A DNA stretch of 33,570 nt, from the NCBI GenBank assembly GCA_023430685.1, contig JAEYZH010000103.1, positions 1 to 33,570 of the forward strand, written 5' to 3'. The notes under the pieces were generated by a model that was given only the letters and a program-made list of their open reading frames with translations, did no database searches and had not been told where the DNA came from. Both the position numbers and the translations under genes were made by a program. How positions within the stretch are numbered: position 1 is the stretch's first letter; the number at the start of each line of letters is the position of its first letter. Of this stretch, positions 7,757-14,630 are shown in pieces. This DNA is from Pseudomonadota bacterium (GTDB taxonomy: Bacteria; Pseudomonadota; Gammaproteobacteria; Xanthomonadales; Rhodanobacteraceae).

Positions 7757-8212
7757 TCACTCCCAGTTCCCGACGTCCGCCGCCTCGCCGCTGCCGCCCG
7801 GGCGGGCGTCGGATCCGAGGCTGTAGACGTCGACGTCGCCATGCTGGCCGGGTTGCAGGTACTGGTACGGGCGGTTCCACGGATCCTTCGGCACGCGGTC
7901 GAGGTAGGGACCCTTCCAGTTCGGCGCATCGGGTTCGCCCGCGGGCTTGGCGACCAATGCATCGAGTCCCTGCCCGGTCGAGGGATAGTTGAAATTGTCG
8001 AGCTTGTAGAGGCTGAGCGCGGTGACCACGCCCTGGATGTCCTGCTTCGCGCGCGTGACGCGCGCTTCGCCCGGACGCTCCATCACGCGCGGCACGACGA
8101 TCGCCGCGAGGATGCCGAGGATCACGACGACGACGAGGATCTCGATCAGCGTGAAGCCCCGGTGGAGCCGGGAACGGGGAATCTGGAAGCGGGAATGGGA
8201 ACAGCGGGCCAT
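7757..8212 (-). CDS. gspG: Type II secretion system major pseudopilin GspG
   Basis: This is the major subunit of the T2SS pseudopilus, 151 residues from the ATG at 8212. The motif GFTLIEILVVVVILGILAA begins at residue 19, and the C-terminal half is typical: YKLDNFNYPSTGQGLDALV, WKGPYL, KDPWNRPYQY and YSLGSDARPGG, which carries the calcium-binding loop. The 18-residue leader contains SHSRFQIPRSR, encoded by one arm of the heptamer repeat, so it is also longer than usual. It is the first T2SS gene here; gspE and gspF, which usually precede it, are missing. It faces bioA across a 42-nt gap. The stop is followed 22 nt later by the gspH ATG. Confidence 0.95.
   Translation of the reverse strand: MARCSHSRFQIPRSRLHRGFTLIEILVVVVILGILAAIVVPRVMERPGEARVTRAKQDIQGVVTALSLYKLDNFNYPSTGQGLDALVAKPAGEPDAPNWKGPYLDRVPKDPWNRPYQYLQPGQHGDVDVYSLGSDARPGGSGEAADVGNWE
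8170..8204. repeat. Degenerate single arm of the heptamer element in the gspG leader
   Basis: The units GGGAACG, GGGAATC, TGGAAGC, GGGAATG and GGAACAG follow the terminal GCC, as in the complete copies, but no clear opposing arm remains. It lies upstream of the prepilin cleavage codons exactly as in gspH and gspJ. Confidence 0.65.
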
Positions 8213-8244
8213 GGCGGGCTTGTGCGGGAACGGGGGTGGCCGGG

Positions 8245-8274
8245 ATCATAGGTCATGGACACTTCCCTTGCGAA
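8245..8274 (-). promoter_or_regulatory. Candidate promoter for the gspG operon
   Basis: On the minus strand TATGAT (8245-8250) lies about 33 nt before the gspG ATG. TTCGCA (8269-8274) is 18 nt further upstream as a weak -35 that falls inside the first codons of bioA. The divergent starts are only 42 nt apart, so the two genes must share this control region. Confidence 0.4.
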
Positions 8275-9610
8275 CCGCCTCGCCGCGCGCGATCTCGCGG
8301 TGGTCTGGCATCCGTGCACGCAGATGCACGACCACGAGACGCTGCCGATGCTGCCGATCGCGCGCGCGGAAGGCGCCTGGCTGCACGGACACGACGGACG
8401 CCGCTACCTCGACGCGGTGAGTTCCTGGTGGACCTGCCTGCTCGGCCACCGCCACCCGCGCATCGTCGCCGCGCTCAAGGACCAGCTCGACCGCCTCGAC
8501 CACGTGATGCTCGCGGGGTTCACGCACGAGCCCGCGATCGAACTGGCGGAGGAACTCGTGCGCATCACGCCGGCGGGCCTCGAGCGCGTGTTCTACGCCG
8601 ACAACGGCTCGAGCGCGGTGGAAGTCGCGCTCAAGCTCAGCTTCCATTACTGGCGCAACGTCGGCCGCGGAGAGCGCACGCGCTTCATCGCGCTCACCGG
8701 CGGCTACCACGGCGAGACGCTCGGCGCGCTGTCGGTGACCGACGTCGCGCTCTACCGCGAAACCTATGCGCCGCTGCTGCTCGAGCCCTTGTTCGCGCCG
8801 TCGCCGGATGCGTACGACGCGCTGCCCGGGGAGAACGCGCGCGACTGCGCGCGGCGTCGCCTCGGCGAACTGCGCGTGCTGCTCGAGCGGCACGCACGCG
8901 AAACCTGCGCGGTGATCGTCGAGCCGCTGGTGCAGTGCGCCGGCGGCATGCGCATGCACCATCCCGATTACCTGACCGGCCTGCGCGCGTTGTGCGACGA
9001 GTTCGACCTGCACCTGATCGCGGACGAGATCGCGGTCGGCTTCGGGCGCACCGGCACCCTGTTCGCCTGCGAACAAGGCGCGATCGCACCGGATTTCCTC
9101 TGCTTGTCCAAGGGACTGACTGGCGGCACGCTGCCGCTTTCCGCGGTACTGACGACCACGCGCGTCTACGACGCGTTCTATGCCGAGTACTCGGCCGGCA
9201 AGGCCTTCCTGCATTCGCACAGCTACACCGGAAACCCGCTCGCCTGCCGCGCCGCACTGGCGACGCTCGAGGTGCTGCGCGACGAACCGGTGATCGAACG
9301 CAACCGCACGCTCGCGGCGCACCTCGCGGCGCGCCTCGCGCCGCTCGCGGACCATCCGAACGTCGCCGACGTGCGCCAGTCCGGCATGATCGCCGCGATC
9401 GAACTCGTGCAGGATCGCCGCCTGCGCACGCCGTATCCCGCCTCCGAACGCCGCGGCCTGCGCGTCTATCGCCACGGCCTCGAACGCGGCGCGTTGCTGC
9501 GCCCGCTCGGCAACGTCGTCTACTTCATGCCGCCCTATTGCATCACGCCGGACGAGATCGACTTCATGGTCGAAGCCGCGACAGAAGGCATCCACCTCGC
9601 CGTCGCGTGA
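8255..9610 (+). CDS. bioA: Adenosylmethionine-8-amino-7-oxononanoate aminotransferase BioA
   Basis: This class-III PLP aminotransferase of biotin synthesis makes 7,8-diaminopelargonate using SAM as amino donor. All 451 residues are present. Visible motifs are VWHPCTQM near the N-terminus, SSWWTCLLGHRHP, DNGSSAVEVALK, GGYHGETLGA, the PLP-binding DEIAVGFGRTG, and the Schiff-base Lys286 in LSKGLTGG. HSHSYTGNPLACRAAL follows. The Trp-rich active-site segment separates BioA from other class-III aminotransferases. No other bio genes are nearby. It is divergent from gspG. Confidence 0.96.
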   Translation: MDTSLANRLAARDLAVVWHPCTQMHDHETLPMLPIARAEGAWLHGHDGRRYLDAVSSWWTCLLGHRHPRIVAALKDQLDRLDHVMLAGFTHEPAIELAEELVRITPAGLERVFYADNGSSAVEVALKLSFHYWRNVGRGERTRFIALTGGYHGETLGALSVTDVALYRETYAPLLLEPLFAPSPDAYDALPGENARDCARRRLGELRVLLERHARETCAVIVEPLVQCAGGMRMHHPDYLTGLRALCDEFDLHLIADEIAVGFGRTGTLFACEQGAIAPDFLCLSKGLTGGTLPLSAVLTTTRVYDAFYAEYSAGKAFLHSHSYTGNPLACRAALATLEVLRDEPVIERNRTLAAHLAARLAPLADHPNVADVRQSGMIAAIELVQDRRLRTPYPASERRGLRVYRHGLERGALLRPLGNVVYFMPPYCITPDEIDFMVEAATEGIHLAVA

Positions 9611-9731
9611 GTCTGTGCTGCCGGCTGGAGCCCGGCTGTCGCCGCGCAGCGCGCCGAGGCATCTTCCAGCCTGATCCTTCGCCTCGCGTGCGGGGCCGCT
9701 GCGTGTTCCAGTCTTTCGCTTTCGGCTGCAC

Positions 9732-9737
9732 TAGACT
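9732..9737 (+). promoter_or_regulatory. -10-like TAGACT 6 nt upstream of the rsmE ATG
   Basis: TAGACT is followed by six bases and then ATG. There is no Shine-Dalgarno sequence and no clear -35, so the transcript could be leaderless. Confidence 0.35.
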
Positions 9738-9743
9738 CCAGCG

Positions 9744-10478
9744 ATGCGCATCCCCCGCGTCCATGTCCCGCACGGCCTGCGCGCGGGCTTCGAGGTCGAC
9801 CTGCCGATGCAGGCCGGCGAACACCTGGTGCGCGTGCTGCGGCTGGAACGCGGCCATCCGTTGCGGTTGTTCGACGGGCAAGGCCGCGAGTTCGCGGGCG
9901 AGATCGCCACGCTCGCGAAGCGTGGCGTGACCGCGCGCGTGATCGAAGCGATCGACGGCGCGGACGTCGAGAGTCCGCTGCGGATCACGCTCGCGCAGGG
10001 CCTCGCGCGCGGCGAGAAGATGGACTGGATCCTGCAGAAGGCGACCGAGCTCGGCGTCGCGCGCATCGTGCCGCTGGTGACGCATCGCACCGAGGTCAAG
10101 CTCGATGCCGAACGCGCCGCGCGCCGCCTCGCACACTGGCACGCGGTGCTGGCTTCGGCCTGCGGGCAATGCGGGCGCAATCGCCTTCCGGAGCTCGCGG
10201 AACCGGTGAAGCTGCACGACTGGGCCGCCAGCCTCGATGACGAGTCCGGCATGCGCCTCGTGCTCGATCCCCATCACGGCACGCGCGCAGGCGACCTCGC
10301 GATCGAAGCGCGCGCGACGCTCGTCGTCGGCCCCGAAGGGGGACTGTCCGAACAGGACCTCGCGACGCTCGCACAGGCCGGTTTCCGCGGCCTGCGACTC
10401 GGACCGCGCATCCTGCGCACCGAAACCGCGGGACTCGCCGCGATCGCGGCGCTGCAGGCGATCCACGGCGACCTGTAG
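9744..10478 (+). CDS. rsmE: 16S rRNA (uracil1498-N3)-methyltransferase RsmE
   Basis: This SPOUT-class methyltransferase modifies U1498 of 16S rRNA. It has an N-terminal PUA-like RNA-binding domain (to about residue 70; HLVRVLRLERG, LFDGQG) and a C-terminal trefoil-knot domain. Diagnostic segments are KMDWILQKATELGV, the HTEV-like THRTEVKL, VVGPEGGLSEQDL and LGPRILRTETAG, which form the SAM-binding knot. At 244 residues it has the normal length. It lies 133 nt after bioA. The start ATG at 9744 lacks a Shine-Dalgarno sequence but has a close upstream -10-like hexamer. Confidence 0.95.
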   Translation: MRIPRVHVPHGLRAGFEVDLPMQAGEHLVRVLRLERGHPLRLFDGQGREFAGEIATLAKRGVTARVIEAIDGADVESPLRITLAQGLARGEKMDWILQKATELGVARIVPLVTHRTEVKLDAERAARRLAHWHAVLASACGQCGRNRLPELAEPVKLHDWAASLDDESGMRLVLDPHHGTRAGDLAIEARATLVVGPEGGLSEQDLATLAQAGFRGLRLGPRILRTETAGLAAIAALQAIHGDL

Positions 10479-10578
10479 CCCGGTCCCCGAGCCGCCGTGA
10501 TCCGAGGCGCCGGCGCGCGCCACGCCGGCGTGTGCACGGCAGCGGACTTCGAGCCCCGCCGCTCCGCCGAACCTCTGC

Positions 10579-10616
10579 TTCCGGTGAACCCGGAAGTTCC
10601 GGCCACGACACGTGGC
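10579..10616. promoter_or_regulatory. Overlapping palindromes upstream of the secreted-paralogue cluster
   Basis: TTCCGG, CCGGAA and TTCCGG occur in succession (10579-10584, 10590-10595, 10597-10602), so the middle segment can pair with either neighbour. A hairpin GCCACG-ACA-CGTGGC (10602-10616) follows at once. The array lies about 100 nt before the first gene of the cluster and could be an operator or attenuator-like structure. Function is unknown. Confidence 0.4.
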
Positions 10617-10715
10617 ACGAATCGGTGCGCCATCGCGATTGGGGGTCATGGCGAACGAACGCGGTGGAGAACCTGCCCGTCGATGCGTCATGCACCACCG
10701 ACCCCGGAGGCCCCC

Positions 10716-11357
10716 ATGCGTCACCCTCGAACATCCCTCACGCTCGCGGTCGCGCTTGCGACCGGTCCTGCTGCCTGCGCAGCCGCCGGTGTTCCGCGGC
10801 TTGCCGATCCTGCCGAGCGCGCCGCTGCGGGACTGGAGCATCCCGATTCACTCGTGCGGGTGCAGCCGCATGCGCCGGCGGCGCCCGTCGAACGCATCCC
10901 GGCAGGCGTGGTGCAGTACCAGACACGCCCTGGCACCGCGTTCAGGGGCCGCAACAGCGCGTTCTCGTTCGGCGGCGAGCCGCCGAGCATCGCCTGCACG
11001 GCGGGCACGACCGAGCTGTTCGCGACCGCGAACCTCGACCTCCCCGATGGCGCTGCCATCCGCTACGTCGACACGTTCGCCTACGACGGCACGATGGCCG
11101 AGGACCTGCGCACGTTCCTGATCTCGCTCTGCCAGTCCACGCTGGACCCTGCGCCGCCGGTCTACACGGTGCACGGCGACTCCTCGACCGCCAACGCGCC
11201 CGGCGACGCGATCTCGATCCTGGACCTCAGCGCCGACCCGCTGGTCGTGGACCGCACGTCGTGCACCTACCTGCTGCGCGCGCGTTTCGCGACCGGCACC
11301 CAATGCAGCAACGCCATCTTCCTCGACAAGGTACGCGTCGGTTACACGACGCCATGA
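10716..11357 (+). CDS. Secreted protein of unknown function, paralogue 1 of 3
   Basis: I do not recognise a named family. The ATG at 10716 is chosen because GGAGG lies 5 nt upstream and it gives a signal peptide (RHPRTSLTLAVALATGPAA, cleavage probably after an Ala-rich stretch near residue 23). The 213-residue product then has a low-complexity Ala/Pro segment and a compact C-terminal domain. Shared with its two downstream neighbours are an aromatic-Asp segment (YVDTFAYDGTMAEDLRTFL), a Cys after it (SLCQS) and a Cys-bracketed segment ending in a hydrophobic strand (CTYLLRARF ... CSNAIFLDKVRVGY). The pattern suggests a small disulfide-containing beta-sandwich exported by Sec. It is followed 13 nt later by the second paralogue. 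Confidence 0.75.
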   Translation: MRHPRTSLTLAVALATGPAACAAAGVPRLADPAERAAAGLEHPDSLVRVQPHAPAAPVERIPAGVVQYQTRPGTAFRGRNSAFSFGGEPPSIACTAGTTELFATANLDLPDGAAIRYVDTFAYDGTMAEDLRTFLISLCQSTLDPAPPVYTVHGDSSTANAPGDAISILDLSADPLVVDRTSCTYLLRARFATGTQCSNAIFLDKVRVGYTTP

Positions 11358-11370
11358 CGGGAGCTCGACC

Positions 11371-11949
11371 ATGATGTCCATGCCACGAACCTTCCGTACC
11401 CTGCTGCCCGCCGTCGCATGCGCGTGCGCGATCACGACCGCGAGCGCAGGCGTACTGCACGGCCTCGATGCCCGCAGCCTCAACGGCGTATCCGGGCACC
11501 GCGTCGCGAGCCACGTCCAGTTGGGACGTGACGGTTACTTCGGACTCGTATGCAACGAAGGCGCGAGCAGCGGCTCGCGACGCGCGGTCCATCCACTCGA
11601 CCTGCCCTCCGGCCATGCGCTCGTCAGCGTCACGATCTGGGGCCTCGACGAGTCGCCCTCGAACGACCTGCGCCTGCGATTGCGGGAGAGTTGCCAGCCA
11701 TACCTGCAGGGCGCGCTCCCGGTCACGACGACGCTGGCCGAGGCGAGCACGTCGGGAGCGGCAGGCGACTTCGCGATCGCGCTGTTTCCGACGCTGGACG
11801 CGCCGCTGACGGCCACCTGCACCTACTTCATCGAGTCGCGATTCGCGCAAGACACCAGCGCCTGCGCGGGCCCTGCACTGGTGCTGACTCGCATCCGCAC
11901 ACTGACGCTCGACCCCGATGTGATCTTCCGCGACGGATTCGAATCCTGA
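11371..11949 (+). CDS. Secreted protein of unknown function, paralogue 2 of 3, with C-terminal IFRDGFES
   Basis: This 192-residue protein has a signal peptide (RTLLPAVACACAITTASA, probable cleavage after ASA). Its body matches its neighbours: VTIWGLDESPSNDLRLRL, a Cys after it (ESCQPY), then CTYFIESRF and CAGPALVLTRIRTL. It ends in DPDVIFRDGFES. I recall short C-termini of the IFxDGFE form on many exported proteins of Lysobacterales, but know no proven function for them. The other two paralogues lack this tail. The alternative ATG at 11374 or 11380 would change only the signal peptide n-region. The gene is 7 nt upstream of the third paralogue, so the three form an operon. Confidence 0.75.
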   Translation: MMSMPRTFRTLLPAVACACAITTASAGVLHGLDARSLNGVSGHRVASHVQLGRDGYFGLVCNEGASSGSRRAVHPLDLPSGHALVSVTIWGLDESPSNDLRLRLRESCQPYLQGALPVTTTLAEASTSGAAGDFAIALFPTLDAPLTATCTYFIESRFAQDTSACAGPALVLTRIRTLTLDPDVIFRDGFES

Positions 11950-11956
11950 GGAGCCC

Positions 11957-12499
11957 ATGATGAAAGCCTCGACCCTGTTCGTCCTTGCAAGCGCGCTGTG
12001 CATGTCGCACGTCGATGCCGACGCCGGAGATCCCGCGCCGCGGGCACTCGCAGGCGGCGTCGGAAGCTACTCGGTCACCGGCGACGACTTCCAGCTCGCG
12101 TCGACGACTGCGCCCTACCAGACCGATGGCACGGGCCATTTCTACTGCGACGCGGGTGCCCCGACCAGGATCGCCTCCGCCGCGGTGCACATTCCCGCTG
12201 GCCGCCGACTCGCCTACCTCGACCTCTGGGGCGACGACGACTCCGCCAGCGACTTCATCTCCGCCACGCTGTACGCGACCTGCCACGCGTCGGATGCGCC
12301 GGGCGGCGCGCTCAATAGCTCGCTTGCGACGGTCACCTCCGAAGGCCATTCGGGCCTGTTCTTCGAAGACGCGATGGTGCCCACGCACTACGCGGATCCG
12401 GAGCAATGCGCGTACAGCATCAACCTGCTGCTGGGAACGGCCGGAACCTGCGAAGGCGCGGCGCTGCTGGTGTCGAAACTGCGCGTGGTCTGGAACTGA
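11957..12499 (+). CDS. Secreted protein of unknown function, paralogue 3 of 3
   Basis: This 180-residue protein starts at ATG 11957, or at the adjacent ATG 11960, behind GAGGAG. The signal peptide (KASTLFVLASALCMSHVDA) is followed by a domain with the common plan: LAYLDLWGDDDSASDFISATL, a Cys (YATCHAS), then CAYSINLLL and CEGAALLVSKLRVVW. Sequence identity to the other two appears low away from these positions, suggesting old duplications. No enzyme motif is visible. No terminal anchoring motif is seen. Confidence 0.75.
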   Translation: MMKASTLFVLASALCMSHVDADAGDPAPRALAGGVGSYSVTGDDFQLASTTAPYQTDGTGHFYCDAGAPTRIASAAVHIPAGRRLAYLDLWGDDDSASDFISATLYATCHASDAPGGALNSSLATVTSEGHSGLFFEDAMVPTHYADPEQCAYSINLLLGTAGTCEGAALLVSKLRVVWN

Positions 12500-12520
12500 G
12501 GCCGCAGCGGGCGGGATGTC

Positions 12521-12537
12521 TCGCGCCGCGGGCGCGA
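12521..12537 (+). terminator. GC-rich hairpin after the secreted-paralogue operon
   Basis: TCGCGCC and GGCGCGA form a perfect 7-bp stem around a 3-nt loop, 22 nt after the last stop codon. There is no T-tract, so it may be only part of a termination signal. The rest of 12500-12741, between convergent genes, shows nothing else I can support. Confidence 0.3.
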
Positions 12538-12741
12538 TGGCGTCCCGGCGCATCGAACCGATGCGGCGCGCAACCGCGATCTCGACATCCGCGATCCCGA
12601 CATCGAGGCGGAACCTGCCTCGGCAACACGAACCGCGAGGGCAGCGCACGGATCGACGGCGGACCGGCTCGCGTGAAGACGATGATCTTCGCCGACCGCG
12701 ATCGTGGAGGCCGGCGGCCGGGGACATCCAGGCTCGCTGGA

Positions 12742-13779
12742 CTACTTGAAGATTTCCTTGTTCTTCGCGTAGCCGATCGCCTGCTGGCGCGTGACGATGC
12801 CGCGCTTGACCATGTCCTGCAGGCACTGGTCGAGCGTCTGCATGCCGTACTGGCTGCCGGTCTGGATCGCCGAGTACATCTGCGCGACCTTGTCCTCGCG
12901 GATCAGGTTGCGGATCGCGGGAATGCCGACCATGATTTCGTGCGCCGCGATGCGGCCGCCACCGACCTTCTTCAGCAGCGACTGCGAAATCACCGCGCGC
13001 AGCGACTCGGACAGCATCGAGCGCACCATCGGCTTCTCGCCGGCCGGGAACACGTCGATGATGCGGTCGATCGTCTTCGCGGCCGAACTCGTGTGCAGCG
13101 TCGCGAACACGAGGTGGCCTGTTTCCGCCGCGGTCAGCGCGAGCCGGATCGTCTCGAGGTCGCGCAACTCGCCGACGAGGATGTAGTCCGGATCCTCGCG
13201 CAGCGCCGAGCGCAGCGCCTCGTTGAATCCGTGAGTGTCGCGATGCACTTCGCGCTGGTTGATCAGGCACTTCTGCGAGGTGTGCACGAACTCGATCGGA
13301 TCCTCGACCGACAGGATGTGGCCGTACTCGTTCTTGTTGACGTGGTCGACCATCGCGGCGAGCGTGGTCGACTTGCCCGAACCGGTCGGGCCGGTCACGA
13401 GGATCAGGCCCTGCGGCTGCTCGATGAGTTCCTTGAAGATGCGCGGGCAGCCGAGGTCCTCGAGCGTGAGGACTTCGGACGGAATCGTGCGGAATACCGC
13501 GCCTGCGCCGCGGTTCTGGTTGAACGCATTGACGCGGAAGCGCGCGAGGCTCGGGATCTCGAACGAGAAGTCGACTTCGAGGAATTCCTCGTAGTCGCGC
13601 CGCTGCTTGTCCGACATGATGTCGTAGATCAGCGAGTGGATCTGCTTGTGGTCGAGCGCCGGGATGTTGATGCGTCGGACGTCGCCGTCGACGCGGATCA
13701 TCGGCGGCAGGCCCGCCGAAAGATGCAGGTCGGACGCCTTGTTCTTGACGGAAAACGCCAGCAGCTCGGCAATATCCAT
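12742..13779 (-). CDS. pilT: Type IV pilus twitching-motility ATPase PilT
   Basis: This hexameric retraction ATPase of type IV pili is 345 residues long, the usual PilT length. The N-terminal MDIAELLAFSVKNKASDLHL is diagnostic. Walker A is GPTGSGKST at residues 130-138 (Lys136), followed by the Asp box (ILSVEDPIEFVH), Walker B (RSALREDPDYILVGELRD) and the His box (TGHLVFATLHT). The AIRNLIRE motif of PilT retraction function is also present. A GGGGAG Shine-Dalgarno lies upstream of the ATG at 13779. No pilU follows downstream. It is divergent from yggS, an arrangement found in many gammaproteobacteria. Confidence 0.97.
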   Translation of the reverse strand: MDIAELLAFSVKNKASDLHLSAGLPPMIRVDGDVRRINIPALDHKQIHSLIYDIMSDKQRRDYEEFLEVDFSFEIPSLARFRVNAFNQNRGAGAVFRTIPSEVLTLEDLGCPRIFKELIEQPQGLILVTGPTGSGKSTTLAAMVDHVNKNEYGHILSVEDPIEFVHTSQKCLINQREVHRDTHGFNEALRSALREDPDYILVGELRDLETIRLALTAAETGHLVFATLHTSSAAKTIDRIIDVFPAGEKPMVRSMLSESLRAVISQSLLKKVGGGRIAAHEIMVGIPAIRNLIREDKVAQMYSAIQTGSQYGMQTLDQCLQDMVKRGIVTRQQAIGYAKNKEIFK

Positions 13780-13826
13780 GGCTCTCCCCGGGGAATGCGC
13801 GGCGCCGCTGCGGCACCGTTTGCGGC

Positions 13827-13832
13827 AGTATA
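13827..13832 (-). promoter_or_regulatory. Candidate -10 (TATACT) of pilT
   Basis: On the minus strand TATACT lies about 48 nt before the pilT ATG, in the pilT-yggS divergent gap. No good -35 is seen at 17 nt (GCACTG). Confidence 0.35.
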
Positions 13833-13866
13833 GCCCGGCCAATTCCAGACAGTGCGCGACCTTGCG

Positions 13867-14550
13867 ATGGATTTCTGCGAAACAGCCTATGGTTCCGTGA
13901 CCGCCCGCGTCGCGTCCGCCGCGAGCCTCGCGAAATGCGCCAGCGTGCGCCTGCTCGCGGTCTCCAAGGGCCAGCCCGCGCACGCCATCCGCGAGCTCGC
14001 CGGCCTCGGCCAGCGCGCGTTCGGCGAGAACTACGTGCAGGAAGCGATCGCCAAGCAGGCGGCAGTGGCCGACCCCGCGCTCGAGTGGCACCTGATCGGC
14101 CCGCTGCAGTCGAACAAGTGCCGCGAAGCCGCGCTCCACTTCGACTGGGTGCAAAGCCTGGACCGCGGCAAGCTGGTGGATCCGCTGGCGCGCCACCGGC
14201 CAAGCGGACGCACGGCATTGAACGTGCTCGTGCAGGTCAACATCGATGGCGAGCCCGGCAAGTCCGGCTGCGCGCCCGACGAGGTCGACGCGCTCGCCGC
14301 CCTCGTCGCGGAACACCCGGCACTGCGCCTGCGCGGCCTGATGGCGATCCCGGCCCCTTGGCCCGAGGTCGGGGACCGTCGCCCCGCGTTCCGACGCATG
14401 CGCGCGTTGTTCGATCGCCTGCGCGCGACGCATGCGGGCATCGACACGCTGTCGATGGGCATGTCCGACGACTTCGAACTCGCGATCGCCGAAGGCGCGA
14501 CGATGGTGCGCGTCGGCACCGCGCTGTTCGGCGCGCGGCCCTCGCGCTGA
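13867..14550 (+). CDS. yggS: YggS family PLP homeostasis protein
   Basis: This YggS/PROSC-family protein is a single-domain alanine-racemase-fold, PLP-binding protein that helps balance intracellular PLP and amino acids without known catalysis. The PLP lysine is in LLAVSKGQPA. FGENYVQEA, WHLIGPLQSNK, VNIDGEPGKSG, LRLRGLMAIP, SMGMSDDFELAI and RVGTALFGAR are all family hallmarks. The ATG at 13867 gives 227 residues; a GTG at 13852 would add five residues. It is the first gene of the yggS-proC-yggT group, with pilT divergent. Confidence 0.95.
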   Translation: MDFCETAYGSVTARVASAASLAKCASVRLLAVSKGQPAHAIRELAGLGQRAFGENYVQEAIAKQAAVADPALEWHLIGPLQSNKCREAALHFDWVQSLDRGKLVDPLARHRPSGRTALNVLVQVNIDGEPGKSGCAPDEVDALAALVAEHPALRLRGLMAIPAPWPEVGDRRPAFRRMRALFDRLRATHAGIDTLSMGMSDDFELAIAEGATMVRVGTALFGARPSR

Positions 14551-14630
14551 GCGCCTCGCGGCGCCGGACGCAACACCGTCCGAATCGATCCGGCTATGCT
14601 GTAGCGGGCCCCCGATCGCGAGCCGGCACG

